A DNA stretch of 64,000 nt from Brevundimonas huaxiensis (GCF_014218725.1 NZ_JABBJE010000001.1:682001-746000); one strand, 5' to 3'; shown: positions 7,446-16,646, counted from the stretch's first letter. The notes: generated by a model not told the origin, from the letters alone. Made by a program: numbers and translations.

Positions 7446-9800
7446 TTAGGCCTTCTCGACAAAGCTGTCGATGACGCGCTTTTCACCGGCCTTTTCGAAT
7501 TCGACCAGCAGTTTGTTGCCTTCGATGACGCGCACGTTCCCGTAGCCGAACTTCTGGTGGAAGACGCGTTCGCCCTTCTTCCATCCCGAGCTGGACTTGG
7601 GGTCGGCGGTGGCGATCAGCCGGCCGTCGCCTTCGATGACGGCCTTGCGCGCCGGGATCTTGGCTGGGGTCTGGGCGGCGGTGAAGGATTGGGCGCGTTT
7701 CCAGCCCGGGGAGGAATAGCCGCTGCCGAACGATGGCGCATCGTCCCAGCGGCTCTTGGCCTCCTTCATGCCGGTCGATGCGCCGTAGTAGCCGGTGTCG
7801 GATTGGGGATCGACGTGGGCGATGGGCAGTTCGTCGACGAAGCGGCTGGGCAGTTGGGAGGTCCAGCGTCCATAGACCAGCCGATTGGCGGCGAAGGAGA
7901 TGCGGGCGTCCTGCTTGGCGCGGGTGACGCCGACGTAGGCCAGGCGACGTTCCTCCTCGAGGCCTTTTTCGCCCTTCTCATCGATGCTGCGCTGGCTGGG
8001 GAAGACGCCTTCCTCCCAGCCCGGAAGGAAGACCAGCGGGAACTCCAGCCCCTTGGCGCCGTGCAGGGTCATGATCTGCACCGCGCCGTCGCCGTTGGGA
8101 TCGTCGCTGGTCGCGCGCTCCAGATCCATAACCAGAGAGACGTGCTCCAGATAGGCTTGAAGCGTCTCGAACTGCTGCATCGACTGGGTCAGTTCCTTCA
8201 GGTTCTCCAGGCGGGTCTGGCCGCTGGTGCGGTCGGCCTTCTGCATGTCGGTGTAGCCGCTCTCCTCCAGCACCGTCTCCATGACCTGCCAATGGGGCGT
8301 GGTCTCGGACAGTTGACGCCAGCGGTCGATGTCGCGCACGAAGTTGGACAGGGCGGTGCGGGTGCGGGCCTGAAGCTCGTCGGTGTTGATCAGCCCTCGC
8401 ACGGCCGTCAGGGCTGACAGGTCGTGTTGGCGGGCCAGTTGCAGGATTTTCTGCACGCTGGTGTCGCCGATGCCGCGTTTGGGCACATTGACGATCCGCT
8501 CGAAGGCGAGGTCGTCGTCTTCCGACAGGATCAGGCGCAGATAGGCGTGGGCGTCGCGAATCTCGGCGCGCTCGAAGAAGCGCGGCCCGCCGATGACGGT
8601 GTAGGGGATGGCCAGCATGACCAGCCGTTCCTCGAAGGCGCGCATCTGGAACGAGGCGCGGACCAGAATGGCCATGTCCTTGTATTTCAGGCCCGGTTCG
8701 CCGGCGTGGGGACGCCGCGCGGTCTCGATCTCGTCGGCGATCAGCCTTGCCTCGGCCTCGCCGTCCCAGACGCCGCGCACGCGCACCTTGTCGCCGCTGT
8801 TGTCCTCGGTCCACAGGGTCTTGCCCAGACGGTCGCGGTTGGCGGCGATCAGGCCGGACGCCGCGCCCAAGATATGGCTGGTCGAGCGATAGTTGCGCTC
8901 CAGCTTGACGATCTTGGCGCCAGGGAAGTCCCGCTCGAAGCGCAGGATGTTGTCCACCTCGGCCCCGCGCCAGCCATAGATCGATTGGTCGTCGTCGCCG
9001 ACGCAGCAGACGTTGCCGGTCGAGGCCGTCAACAACCGCAGCCACAGATACTGGGCGACGTTGGTGTCCTGATATTCATCCACCAGGATGTAGCGAAAGC
9101 GACGGCGATATTCCTCAGCCAGGTCCGCATGCTGCGACAGAATGGTGATGTTGTGCAGCAGCAGGTCGCCGAAGTCGCAGGCGTTCAGGCTGCGCAAGCG
9201 CGCCTGATAGGCGGCGTACAGGCCCTGACCCTTGCCGTTGGCGAAGTCCTCGCCCGGCGGCAGCTTGTCCGGCGTCCAGCCCCGGTTTTTCCAGTGATCG
9301 ATCAGGCCGGACAGCGACTTGGGCGTCCAGCGTTTGGTGTCGATGTTGGCCGCTTCCAGCAGCTGTTTCAGCACCCGTTCTTGGTCGTCGGTGTCTAGGA
9401 TGGTGAAGCTGGATTTCAGCCCGACCAGTTCGGCGTGGCGACGCAGGATCTGGGCGGCGATCGAGTGGAAGGTGCCGAGCCAGCGCAGGCCTTCGGCCGA
9501 GGGGCCGATCAGATGGGTGATGCGTTCGCGCATTTCGCGCGCGGCCTTGTTGGTGAAGGTGACAGCCAGCAGCTCCCACGGCTTGGCCCGGCCTGTCGCC
9601 AGAATGTGCGCCAGTCGTGTCGTCAGGACGCGCGTTTTTCCCGTGCCTGCGCCCGCCAACACAAGCACGGGGCCCTCGGTCGTCTCGACCGCCTCGCGCT
9701 GCTCTGGGTTCAGCCCTTTCAGATAATCGCGCGGCGCCTCGTCCTCGGGCGCACGAGCGCGCGCGAGGTCGGAAATGCGGGGGGCGGGAAGATCAGTCAC
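7446..9800 (-). CDS. uvrD: UvrD/PcrA-type superfamily I DNA helicase
   Basis: This 784-residue 3'-5' helicase is used in excision repair and clearing of replication/recombination intermediates. All SF1A motifs are visible: Q motif LNPEQREAVE, Walker A GAGTGKT near residue 54, VDEYQDTN (motif II), DDQSIYGWRGA (III), NYRST (IV), and MTLHGAKGLEFPLVFLPGWEEG (V) split across the C-terminal half. The C-terminus ends in a Tudor-like KOW segment (KKGERVFHQKFGYG), typical of PcrA/UvrD and used for RNA polymerase contact. The start is a GTG without a clear ribosome-binding site. No LexA-type box is evident upstream. Confidence 0.95.
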   Translation of the reverse strand: MTDLPAPRISDLARARAPEDEAPRDYLKGLNPEQREAVETTEGPVLVLAGAGTGKTRVLTTRLAHILATGRAKPWELLAVTFTNKAAREMRERITHLIGPSAEGLRWLGTFHSIAAQILRRHAELVGLKSSFTILDTDDQERVLKQLLEAANIDTKRWTPKSLSGLIDHWKNRGWTPDKLPPGEDFANGKGQGLYAAYQARLRSLNACDFGDLLLHNITILSQHADLAEEYRRRFRYILVDEYQDTNVAQYLWLRLLTASTGNVCCVGDDDQSIYGWRGAEVDNILRFERDFPGAKIVKLERNYRSTSHILGAASGLIAANRDRLGKTLWTEDNSGDKVRVRGVWDGEAEARLIADEIETARRPHAGEPGLKYKDMAILVRASFQMRAFEERLVMLAIPYTVIGGPRFFERAEIRDAHAYLRLILSEDDDLAFERIVNVPKRGIGDTSVQKILQLARQHDLSALTAVRGLINTDELQARTRTALSNFVRDIDRWRQLSETTPHWQVMETVLEESGYTDMQKADRTSGQTRLENLKELTQSMQQFETLQAYLEHVSLVMDLERATSDDPNGDGAVQIMTLHGAKGLEFPLVFLPGWEEGVFPSQRSIDEKGEKGLEEERRLAYVGVTRAKQDARISFAANRLVYGRWTSQLPSRFVDELPIAHVDPQSDTGYYGASTGMKEAKSRWDDAPSFGSGYSSPGWKRAQSFTAAQTPAKIPARKAVIEGDGRLIATADPKSSSGWKKGERVFHQKFGYGNVRVIEGNKLLVEFEKAGEKRVIDSFVEKA

Positions 9801-9873
9801 AGGCGCAAAACTATCCGTCAGTCAGAATCGAACCGGAACATAAGGTGACCGCGCGACAAAGTCAGGGCCGCCC

Positions 9874-10137
9874 ATGACGAAAGCTCGGAACCGTGCGGGC
9901 GAGGGTCGGTTCCTAGCTGCAATGCAGCACGACGATCACCAGCAAGGGCCGACGCGCCGCAAGCCGAACGGGCGGGCGGGCTGGATCGCCTTTGCCTTGG
10001 GCATGACCGCGATGTTCGCCATCATGGCGATCTGGGTGGCGGTCGTCGAAACGGGCGACGCCTCTTCAGATGAGGTGCAGTTGATCAGCCGATCGGAAGC
10101 TATAGACGACCAGGGCAGGCGCGGCCGCGACGACTAG
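9874..10137 (+). CDS. Small single-pass membrane protein, unknown
   Basis: An 87-residue reading frame has a basic, hydrophilic N-terminus, one clear membrane segment (about residues 36-58, rich in Ala/Met/Ile/Trp) and an acidic/basic tail. An internal ATG at 9922 is an alternative start. I do not recognise a family. It is divergent from uvrD and convergent with the RHH gene. The transmembrane segment and a plausible start support a real gene, but the evidence is thin. Confidence 0.45.
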   Translation: MTKARNRAGEGRFLAAMQHDDHQQGPTRRKPNGRAGWIAFALGMTAMFAIMAIWVAVVETGDASSDEVQLISRSEAIDDQGRRGRDD

Positions 10138-10156
10138 CCGATCTTCGAGGCGCCGT

Positions 10157-10381
10157 TCACGTTTGACGTCCATGATCCGCCACCCAGTCCAGCGCCAATA
10201 GGCGACAGGCGGAGGCGAGGGGACGTCGGCCGCGACCGGCGTCAATTTCAGCCAGAAGCTGAGCCTTGCTGAGGCTGCGGGCAGCCGCGATCCGGTCCAG
10301 CACGGCCCAGAATTCCGGCTCCAGCGCCACCGAGGTGGCATGGCCGGCGAGCGCAACCGAGCGTTTGGTAAGGCTGCTCAA
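10157..10381 (-). CDS. Ribbon-helix-helix domain protein
   Basis: This 74-residue protein fits the RHH_4 type of ribbon-helix-helix domain: a short beta strand (KRSVALAGHATSVALEP) then two helices (EFWAVLDRIAAARS and SKAQLLAEIDAGR). RHH proteins of this kind usually bind DNA as dimers and are often found near DUF4169 and SspB genes in alphaproteobacteria. Both occur in this window, a few kb away. Its start ATG overlaps the stop of the upstream lipoprotein gene by 4 bases, so the two are co-translated. No partner toxin is seen. Confidence 0.8.
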   Translation of the reverse strand: MSSLTKRSVALAGHATSVALEPEFWAVLDRIAAARSLSKAQLLAEIDAGRGRRPLASACRLLALDWVADHGRQT

Positions 10382-10785
10382 CGCGCGGACTTCAGCACGA
10401 TCTCGGCCGAGGCCGGCGCGCCGCTCGTCAGGATCGCGTGGCGCGTGTCTGTGACAAAGACCAGGGCGCCGGCCGCGTCGCGAATCTCGGCGCGCGCGGC
10501 GTAGGTGTGGCGCGGATCGATCTGAGACGTGGGAAAGCCCAGGGTGACGCGATAGGGCGGGGCGCCGGCCAGCGGCTCGCCGGTCTCGGCGAGGACCTTG
10601 GCGGGCGCGTCGGCCGGACTGACATCCTCAACCCTGACAGTCAGAACATGTCCGGGCGGCAGCATGATCCGTTCGCGATAGGTGGCGGTCACGTTTACGA
10701 CCGTCGTTCCGGTCGTCATGTCCGGCGTGGCGGCGCAGGCCGCCAAGACCAGGGCGGCGGGCAGGATGAGGGGTGCGTTTCGCAT
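10378..10785 (-). CDS. YbaY/YscW-family lipoprotein
   Basis: This is a 135-residue secreted lipoprotein. The N-terminus is a lipoprotein signal (MRNAPLILPAALVLAACAA) with the lipobox Cys at about residue 17. The mature part has the beta-sandwich pattern of YbaY/YscW proteins: TATYRERIMLPPGHVLTVRVEDVS, then PPYRVTLGF and YAARAEIRD. I set the start at 10785 because GAAGGAGA lies just upstream; the longer open frame has no signal peptide at its front. Function in the envelope is unknown. Divergent from the EamA transporter. Confidence 0.85.
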   Translation of the reverse strand: MRNAPLILPAALVLAACAATPDMTTGTTVVNVTATYRERIMLPPGHVLTVRVEDVSPADAPAKVLAETGEPLAGAPPYRVTLGFPTSQIDPRHTYAARAEIRDAAGALVFVTDTRHAILTSGAPASAEIVLKSAR

Positions 10786-10891
10786 GGTGATCTCCTTCGC
10801 GGCGCCCAGTGTGTCACAGTCAGGCGCAAGACGTGAGGGCGCGTGGCGCCAGAGCGTGTTATGCGGGCCGTCCACCGCCGGAGGTCAACCC

Positions 10892-11776
10892 TTGAGCCGC
10901 CCCTTTGCGATCGTCGCGATCGCCATCTGCGCCCTGATCTGGGGTACGACCTTGTACGCGATCACCCTGCAGCTGGGGCCGGTTGATTCCATCGTCTCCA
11001 TCGTCTGGCGGTTTGGTCTGGCGTCGGCGGTCCTGTTCGCTTTCTGCGCCGTGACGCGCCGGCCGCTGCGTCTGACGCGCAGCCAGCATCTGGCCGCCAT
11101 CGGGCAGGGCGCCTTCGTGTTCGCGGTCAGCTATGGCTTCGTTTATGCGGCGGAGGGGCAGGTGGCTTCGGCTGTGGTCGCGGTGATCTTCGCTGCCCTG
11201 GCCTTTGTGAACCTGATCCTGTTTCGGCTGCTGGGCGGACAGAAGGCGGCGCCGGCGGCGTGGATCGGCGCAGTATTGGGTGTCATGGGCGTCGGGGTCT
11301 TGTCCTACGCCCAGATCACGGCGGCGGGCGCCGGCCTCAACCCGGGGCTGGGCGTCATCTTCGCCCTGACCGCTGTCCTGGCTTCGGCGCTCGGCAACTG
11401 GTTCGCCTGGAAAGGCCAGCAGGCGGGCGCGCCCGTCATGGCCGCCACCTCCTGGGCGATGGCCTACGGCACGGGGATGTTGGCGCTGTACGGCATGGCG
11501 ACCGGCATGACGTGGCGGATCGAGCCGACGCCGCCTTATGTCCTGTCGCTCCTCTATCTGTCGCTGTTCGGATCGGTGATCGCGTTCGGGCTATATTTCA
11601 CAATCGCGCGTCAACGCGGCTATGCCCTGGCCAGCTACATCTCGGCTTTGACGCCGCCCATCGCCATGCTGGTGTCGGTGCTGTTCGAGGGCGCGCGTTT
11701 CGGCTGGAGCGCCCTGATCGGACTGGCGCTTGTGCTGGCGGGGCAGGTCATGCTGGTCCGCGCGCCCAAGGCCTGA
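10892..11776 (+). CDS. EamA/DMT-family transporter
   Basis: This 294-residue protein has about ten membrane segments in two repeats, as in drug/metabolite exporters (RhaT/YdcZ/EamA family). Motifs include IWGTTLYAI in helix 1 and GVMGVGVLSYAQ at the end of the first repeat, with LYFTIARQRGYALASYISALTPPIA in the second. I chose the TTG at 10892 because GGAGG (10880-10884) lies 7 bases upstream; the longer frame overlaps the divergent lipoprotein gene. Substrate unknown. Confidence 0.88.
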   Translation: MSRPFAIVAIAICALIWGTTLYAITLQLGPVDSIVSIVWRFGLASAVLFAFCAVTRRPLRLTRSQHLAAIGQGAFVFAVSYGFVYAAEGQVASAVVAVIFAALAFVNLILFRLLGGQKAAPAAWIGAVLGVMGVGVLSYAQITAAGAGLNPGLGVIFALTAVLASALGNWFAWKGQQAGAPVMAATSWAMAYGTGMLALYGMATGMTWRIEPTPPYVLSLLYLSLFGSVIAFGLYFTIARQRGYALASYISALTPPIAMLVSVLFEGARFGWSALIGLALVLAGQVMLVRAPKA

Positions 11777-11780
11777 GCCG

Positions 11781-11969
11781 TCAGTTGTCGGATTTCGGCT
11801 CCAGCTTGTGACCGTCCAGCTGCTTCTCGGCGCGTTGACGCTCAAGAGCGGACAGGGTCTTCTCGGCTTTGGAGCGTCCGTGCGCCACGCGGTTGGCGGC
11901 AGCCAGCGCCTTGTCCTCGGCCTTGGCGCGGGCCTTTCGCGCCCGGTTCAGATTGATGATCTCACCCAT
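11781..11969 (-). CDS. DUF4169 small protein
   Basis: This 62-residue, highly charged Ala/Lys/Arg protein starts MGEIINLNRARKARAKAE and continues with a helical ANRVAHGRSKAEK segment, the pattern of DUF4169. The family is alphaproteobacterial and typically sits beside RHH and SspB genes. The function is unknown. The gene lies just before the patatin gene's stop, on the same strand, and ends 4 bases from the EamA stop. Confidence 0.82.
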   Translation of the reverse strand: MGEIINLNRARKARAKAEDKALAAANRVAHGRSKAEKTLSALERQRAEKQLDGHKLEPKSDN

Positions 11970-11971
11970 GA

Positions 11972-13231
11972 CTACGACCTGGGCTTGTCAGCGGGGGGCG
12001 CATCGGCCGACGGTTTGGCCGAGGGCTCGGGCGTCAGCACAGCCGGCACTTCAGACTCCGAAATCGTCGTCTGGGGGATGAAGGGCTGGTCCGCCGGGCG
12101 CTCGCCCAGCCGTGTCCAGGCGTCGGCGCCGCGCCCGCGCTGGCGGCCCAACTCAAACATGGCGCTCATCGTCTCCTGATCGAACTTCAGGCTGGAGGCG
12201 GCGACATTGTCTGGAATGGCCGACAGGGCCATGTCCAGCCCATTGCGCCGCGCGAACGCCGCCGTCACCGCCAGATGGATGCGCAGCGACGACTTGCTCA
12301 TGCTGTCATAGGTCCGCGCCAGGATCGCCGACAGCCGGCCGGGCGTGACCCCGTCGTTGCGGCCAACTTGACCGTTGACGATGACGTAGAGGGCGCCGAC
12401 GCGGCCTTCGTCCTTTGGGCGGGTCCAGAGCATCAGGTCTTCAGGGATGGCCAGGAACGGCGTGTTGACGCCGCCGTCGACGTGCATTTCCAGAACCACC
12501 TTGTCGTCCTCCTGAAGCCCGGCGATCAGAACCGGGGGGAAGACGCCGGGAATGCTGGCCGAGGCGACCAGCACCTCCTTGAACAGCTCGCGGGCGTTCT
12601 CATCGCCTTGGGTCGCCAAGAGGCCCATGTCCCAGATGACGGTTTCCTCGCTGTCCAGATCGGTCGTCGCCACCAGCAGGCGTCTGCCCTTGGCGTGCTC
12701 GCGCGCGACGGCCTGCATCAGTTCAGGGGTCACGTTCTCGTCCACCAGATTGCGGAGGACCTGTGACGAGAACAGGCTCGGGTTCAGGAAGGCGGCGAAA
12801 CTGCGCCAGCTCAGCAGCTTGCTGGCGGCGCCGCTGGTATAGGCGTGCTGAAGTTCGTCGTCCCAATCCCTTCCAAGAAAGGCGAATGGCGCGGCAAGGG
12901 CCCCGGTGCTGACGCCGGTGACGACGTCGAACGCGGGGCGATCGCCCTGTTCGGTCCAACCGACCAGCAGCCCGGCGCCGTAGGCTCCATTTGCGCCGCC
13001 GCCGGACAGCGCCAGGATCGAGGTTGGCTTGTCGGGCCGAAGCCGCTGACCGATTTCCTGGGTGAAGGCCTGCAAACGCGCGCTGTCGCTGGCGCGGATG
13101 CGAGGGTCTTCCGCCTTGACGAGCGTGCCGTCGGTAATCCGAAGAGGGCCGCTCGGGCGATCCAGTGTTCCACACGCCGACAAGGCCAAGGCCATGAGGA
13201 CGCCCAACAGGCCTGATCCAATCCGCCGCAT
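11972..13231 (-). CDS. Patatin-like phospholipase, predicted lipoprotein
   Basis: This 419-residue protein has a lipoprotein signal peptide (lipobox LSAC, Cys at residue 20). The patatin fold is shown by the oxyanion loop SGGGANGAYGAG (about 77-88), the nucleophile elbow GVSTG (about 108-112) and the catalytic Asp in DGGVNTPF (about 250). Patatins are Ser-Asp dyad acyl hydrolases acting on lipids. The C-terminal 60 residues are Pro/Ala/Ser-rich and probably disordered. Membrane anchoring suggests action on envelope lipids; substrate unknown. Confidence 0.88.
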   Translation of the reverse strand: MRRIGSGLLGVLMALALSACGTLDRPSGPLRITDGTLVKAEDPRIRASDSARLQAFTQEIGQRLRPDKPTSILALSGGGANGAYGAGLLVGWTEQGDRPAFDVVTGVSTGALAAPFAFLGRDWDDELQHAYTSGAASKLLSWRSFAAFLNPSLFSSQVLRNLVDENVTPELMQAVAREHAKGRRLLVATTDLDSEETVIWDMGLLATQGDENARELFKEVLVASASIPGVFPPVLIAGLQEDDKVVLEMHVDGGVNTPFLAIPEDLMLWTRPKDEGRVGALYVIVNGQVGRNDGVTPGRLSAILARTYDSMSKSSLRIHLAVTAAFARRNGLDMALSAIPDNVAASSLKFDQETMSAMFELGRQRGRGADAWTRLGERPADQPFIPQTTISESEVPAVLTPEPSAKPSADAPPADKPRS

Positions 13232-13381
13232 GTCTTGAGTTCCGGTTCCGTGTGAACGCTGGCTTCTACCGCGTCCTGGCCAATCCTGTCATCAAGGCGA
13301 TGAACAAGCGTCGCCGTTTGAAACCGTCGAAGGTCGGGTGTGTTCTCATCGGCAGGACAAACCAAACTGCTGGAGATACAC

Positions 13382-13621
13382 ATGGTCGACGTTTCGCTCA
13401 TCAAGGAACACCTCGAAGTCGTAGGCTCGGACGGCGGTCACGTGGGCCGGGTCGATCACGTCCTGGGCGACCAGATCGAACTGGCGAAGCTGGATTTCGC
13501 CGGCGGCTTCAAGCACCACATGATTCCGGTCAGCTGGGTCGAACGGGTCGATGACAAGCACGTCCATCTGAGCCTGACCAAAGACGACGCTAAAGCGCGC
13601 TGGACCGAGAAGCCGCACTAA
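13382..13621 (+). CDS. DUF2171 small protein
   Basis: This 79-residue protein resembles DUF2171 (PRC-barrel-like): VDVSLIKEHLEVVGSDG, then GRVDHVLGDQIELAKLD, and HHMIPVSWVERVDDKHVHLS. These proteins often appear in stress or desiccation regulons, but no function is established. The start ATG at 13382 has GGAG about 6 bases upstream. A longer in-frame start at 13340 lacks such a site. A clear terminator follows 27 bases after the stop, so it is probably monocistronic. Confidence 0.82.
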   Translation: MVDVSLIKEHLEVVGSDGGHVGRVDHVLGDQIELAKLDFAGGFKHHMIPVSWVERVDDKHVHLSLTKDDAKARWTEKPH

Positions 13622-13647
13622 GGCCGATCTGACGCCGATTTAATAGA

Positions 13648-13674
13648 GGCCCCGCTGTATAAGCGGGGCCTTTT
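13648..13674 (+). terminator. Rho-independent terminator of the DUF2171 gene
   Basis: GGCCCCGCT (13648-13656) pairs perfectly with AGCGGGGCC (13662-13670) around the loop GTATA, followed by TTTT. Confidence 0.9.
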
Positions 13675-13721
13675 GCTTATCTGAGTTACGTCGCATTTGG
13701 GCGACCATGGAGCCTGTCTTG

Positions 13722-14105
13722 ATGCGCCTAATCCTGAATATCCTCTGGCTCATCTTCGGCGGCTGGATTTCCGGCCTGCTGTGGCTGCTGGGCGGCGCGA
13801 TCCTGGCGCTGACCGTCGTCGGCCTGCCATGGACGTTCGCGGCGTGGCGCATCGCCAGTTATTCGTTCTGGCCCTTCGGCCGCGAGATCGTGTGGCAGGA
13901 CACGCATCCCGTCGCTGGCTGTGTCGGCGTCGTGTTGAACGTCGTCTGGTTCGTCGTGGCCGGCTGGTACATCGCCCTGACGCATTTGATCATCGCCGTG
14001 GCGGAGTTCATCTCCATCATCGGCATTCCGTTCGCGCTGAAGGATCTCGAACTGGCCAAGCTGGCGCTGGCGCCGGTCGGACGCACCATCCGCGAAAAGG
14101 CCTGA
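13722..14105 (+). CDS. yccF: YccF-family inner membrane protein
   Basis: This 127-residue protein has three or four hydrophobic segments and two copies of the YccF pattern (LILNILWLIFGGW near the start; GVVLNVVWFVVAGWYIALTH in the middle), with GLPWTFAAWRIA and GIPFALKDLELAKLALAP after each. I chose the ATG at 13722 because GGAG at 13709-13712 is 9 bases upstream; the ATG at 13707 is the alternative. The family is of unknown function. Confidence 0.87.
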   Translation: MRLILNILWLIFGGWISGLLWLLGGAILALTVVGLPWTFAAWRIASYSFWPFGREIVWQDTHPVAGCVGVVLNVVWFVVAGWYIALTHLIIAVAEFISIIGIPFALKDLELAKLALAPVGRTIREKA

Positions 14106-14114
14106 CCCAAACGA

Positions 14115-14144
14115 AAACGCCGACGTCAGACGACGTCGGCGTTT
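14115..14144. terminator. Bidirectional terminator between yccF and fumC
   Basis: AAACGCCGACGTC (14115-14127) pairs perfectly with GACGTCGGCGTTT (14132-14144) around the loop AGAC. A-rich flanks give weak T-runs on both strands, which suits the convergent genes. Confidence 0.85.
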
Positions 14145-14168
14145 CAAAAATCCCGATCTTGGATGGGA

Positions 14169-15560
14169 TCAGCCCGGCGAGATCATCTTTTCCGGCCGCA
14201 CGGCTTCATCGAATTCGGCGTCCGTCAGATAGCCGCCGCCGACAGCTTCTTCGCGCAACGTGGTGCCGTTCTTGTGCGCGGTCTTGGCGATCTTGGCGCA
14301 CAGGTCATAGCCCAGCTTGCCGTTCAGGGCGGTGACCAGCATCAGCGAGTTGTTCAGGCCGCGCGCGATATTGTCCTCGCGCGCCTCAATGCCGACGACG
14401 CAGTTGTCGGTGAAGCTGATAGCCGCGTCGGCGACCAGGCGCACCGACTGCAGGAAGTTGTAGGCCATCACGGGATTGTAGACGTTCAGCTCGAAATGAC
14501 CTTGCGATCCGGCGAAGGTCAGGGCGGCGTTGTTGCCAAACACCTGGACGCAGACCTGCGTCAGGGCCTCGCATTGGGTCGGGTTGACCTTGCCCGGCAT
14601 GATCGACGAGCCCGGCTCGTTTTCCGGCAGCGCCAGTTCGCCCAGACCCGAACGCGGGCCGGAACCCAGGAATCGGATGTCGTTGGCGATTTTGAACAGG
14701 CTGGCGGCGACCGTATTGATGGCGCCGTGGCTGAAGACCATGGCATCGTGGGCGGCCAGGGCCTCGAACTTGTTCGGCGCCGTGGTGAAGGGCAGGCCGG
14801 TGATCTCGGCGATCTGGGCTGCAACCTTCTCGGCGAAGCCGATGGGCGCGTTCAGGCCGGTGCCGACGGCGGTGCCACCCTGCGCCAGTTCCATCAGGGC
14901 CGGCAGCGTCTGTTCGATGCGCTTGATGCCGTTCTCAACCTGCTGGGCGTAGCCGCCGAACTCCTGGCCCAGCGTCAGAGGCGTGGCGTCCTGGGTATGG
15001 GTGCGGCCGATCTTGATGATGTGGGCCCAGGCCTTGGCCTTGGCGTCCAGCGCGGCGTGTAGATGTTTCAACGCCGGGATTAGGTCATTGACCACCTGTT
15101 CGGCGCAGGCGACGTGCATGGCCGTGGGATAGGTGTCGTTGGACGACTGGCTCATGTTGACGTGGTCGTTCGGGTGGACGGGCTTTTTGGAGCCCATCTC
15201 GCCGCCCAGAATCTCGATCGCGCGGTTCGAGATCACCTCATTGGCGTTCATGTTCGACTGGGTGCCCGAACCCGTCTGCCAGACCACCAGCGGGAAGTGG
15301 TCGTTCAGCTTGCCTTCGATAACCTCATTGGCGGCCTTGATGATGGCGTCGGCCAGGGCCGGATCCAGCTTGCCCAGGTCACGATTGGTCTCAGCGGCCG
15401 CACGCTTGACGATGCCCAGGGCGCGCACGACCGGCAGGGGCTGCTTCTCCCAGCCGATCTTGAAGTTGCCCAGCGATCGCTGCGCCTGAGCGCCCCAGTA
15501 GCGGTCGGCGGCGACTTGGATCGGGCCGAAGGTGTCAGTCTCTGTCCGGACGTTGCTCAT
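14169..15560 (-). CDS. fumC: Class II fumarate hydratase
   Basis: This 463-residue TCA-cycle enzyme converts fumarate to malate without an iron-sulfur cluster. The superfamily signature [11 protein letters not shown] with the catalytic Ser is present, as are [23 protein letters not shown] and the [14 protein letters not shown] region. Length and ends are normal for the family. The stop lies 24 bases from the shared terminator with yccF. It is divergent from the cyclophilin gene. Confidence 0.97.
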   Translation of the reverse strand: MSNVRTETDTFGPIQVAADRYWGAQAQRSLGNFKIGWEKQPLPVVRALGIVKRAAAETNRDLGKLDPALADAIIKAANEVIEGKLNDHFPLVVWQTGSGTQSNMNANEVISNRAIEILGGEMGSKKPVHPNDHVNMSQSSNDTYPTAMHVACAEQVVNDLIPALKHLHAALDAKAKAWAHIIKIGRTHTQDATPLTLGQEFGGYAQQVENGIKRIEQTLPALMELAQGGTAVGTGLNAPIGFAEKVAAQIAEITGLPFTTAPNKFEALAAHDAMVFSHGAINTVAASLFKIANDIRFLGSGPRSGLGELALPENEPGSSIMPGKVNPTQCEALTQVCVQVFGNNAALTFAGSQGHFELNVYNPVMAYNFLQSVRLVADAAISFTDNCVVGIEAREDNIARGLNNSLMLVTALNGKLGYDLCAKIAKTAHKNGTTLREEAVGGGYLTDAEFDEAVRPEKMISPG

Positions 15561-15645
15561 GCGCGTAAATCTCGTCTCTCAGGCGTGGCGATGGGTTGCG
15601 CGGCGGTGTAGCACGAGAGCCATGCAGGGCAAGAAGAGCGCGGAT

Positions 15646-16284
15646 ATGAGACGAGGGTTGATCGCCGTGGCGGCGCTGTCGGCGCTGTCGGGGCTGGCGG
15701 GCTGCGCGACTGTTCAGCCTGAACCGACAATGCCCCGCGTGGCGCTCGACACAACAGCCGGCACGATCGTGCTGGCACTGGATGCGGCCTCTGCGCCGAT
15801 CACGACATGCAACTTCATCAGTTACGTCGTGACGGGTGATTACGATGGGGGGACGTTCTTCAGAACCGTCAGCCGCGAAACCAATACCGCCAGCCGCTAT
15901 CCCATCGACGTGATCCAGGCGGCGACCCCACGGGGCAGCGACGACGCCTCGCGACCGCCGATCACTCTTGAACGGACAAGAGACACTGGCCTGCGCCATA
16001 CGGCCGGCGCGGTGTCCATGGCGCGGGACGGACCGGACAGCGCCACATCGAGCTTCTTCATCGTCACACAAGATACGCCGAGCCTGGACTTTGGCGGAGG
16101 GCGGAATCCTGACGGGCAGGGCTTCGCCGCATTCGGCGCTGTGGTCGAAGGGCTGGATGTCGCGCGCAGAATCCAGCGGATGCCCGCGAATTCGGAGGAG
16201 CAGCTTACGCCGCCCGTAGCGATCCGCTCCGCGCGCTTGCTGGATGCTGCGCCCGCCGTCTGCATAAAGTCGATGCGACCGTGA
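15646..16284 (+). CDS. Divergent cyclophilin-type peptidyl-prolyl isomerase, predicted lipoprotein
   Basis: This protein of about 212 residues has a lipoprotein signal (ALSGLAGCAT). The rest follows the cyclophilin fold: VALDTTAGTIVLALDAASAPIT, FISYV...GDYDGGTFFRTV, GAVSMARDGPDSATSSFFIV, and FAAFGAVVEGLDVARRI. The catalytic-type Arg (FFR) and Gln (VIQ) are kept; the usual FMVQGGD segment is altered. It probably assists folding in the periplasm. I chose the ATG at 15646 because the signal peptide starts there; 15622 is also possible. The stop overlaps the next gene's GTG. Confidence 0.82.
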   Translation: MRRGLIAVAALSALSGLAGCATVQPEPTMPRVALDTTAGTIVLALDAASAPITTCNFISYVVTGDYDGGTFFRTVSRETNTASRYPIDVIQAATPRGSDDASRPPITLERTRDTGLRHTAGAVSMARDGPDSATSSFFIVTQDTPSLDFGGGRNPDGQGFAAFGAVVEGLDVARRIQRMPANSEEQLTPPVAIRSARLLDAAPAVCIKSMRP

Positions 16285-16640
16285 CCGCTGGCTGGACCGG
16301 GACCGGCAAGGTCAGGGCGCGAGAGGATGGCGATGCGGTCGAGATCGTCATCGACGGCCTGACGACCCAGGCCAAATACTACAAGCCGCTGGTCTATGAG
16401 TTCATGCGCAAGGAATGGCGCGGAGCCAGACCATCATGGGGCGACCATGTCGTAGAAATCCGCATGGAGCATGTTGGCGAGCCGCCGTGGATGGACCTCG
16501 ACAACCTGGCCAAGGCCTTACTCGACTCCATCAAAGGCTACCTTTTCCACGACGACGCACAGGTCGCGCGGCTGCTGGTCGAACGACGTGAAGGCGAAAG
16601 AGAGCGGATCCTGATCCGCTCTTATCCACGTAAAGACTAG
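16281..16640 (+). CDS. rusA: RusA-family Holliday junction endonuclease
   Basis: This 119-residue protein shows the RusA active-site layout: PWMDLDNLAKALLD with Asp72, Asp74 and Lys78, and HDDAQVARL with Asp91/Asp92. RusA enzymes are dimeric resolvases that cut Holliday junctions and are mostly phage-borne. Here no phage genes flank it. It starts at a GTG that overlaps the cyclophilin stop (GTGA), so the two are co-translated. Whether it is domesticated or a phage remnant cannot be decided from the sequence; the active site looks intact. Confidence 0.82.
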   Translation: MTAGWTGTGKVRAREDGDAVEIVIDGLTTQAKYYKPLVYEFMRKEWRGARPSWGDHVVEIRMEHVGEPPWMDLDNLAKALLDSIKGYLFHDDAQVARLLVERREGERERILIRSYPRKD

Positions 16641-16646
16641 CGGCGG

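Noticed and set aside
9801..9873. LexA-type operator before uvrD (GAAC repeat at about 9830)
   Set aside because: The two GAAC elements are 2 bases apart instead of the 7 expected for alphaproteobacterial LexA.
16281..16640. Prophage remnant around the RusA-like gene
   Set aside because: No integrase, structural phage gene, att repeat or composition change is visible on either side.
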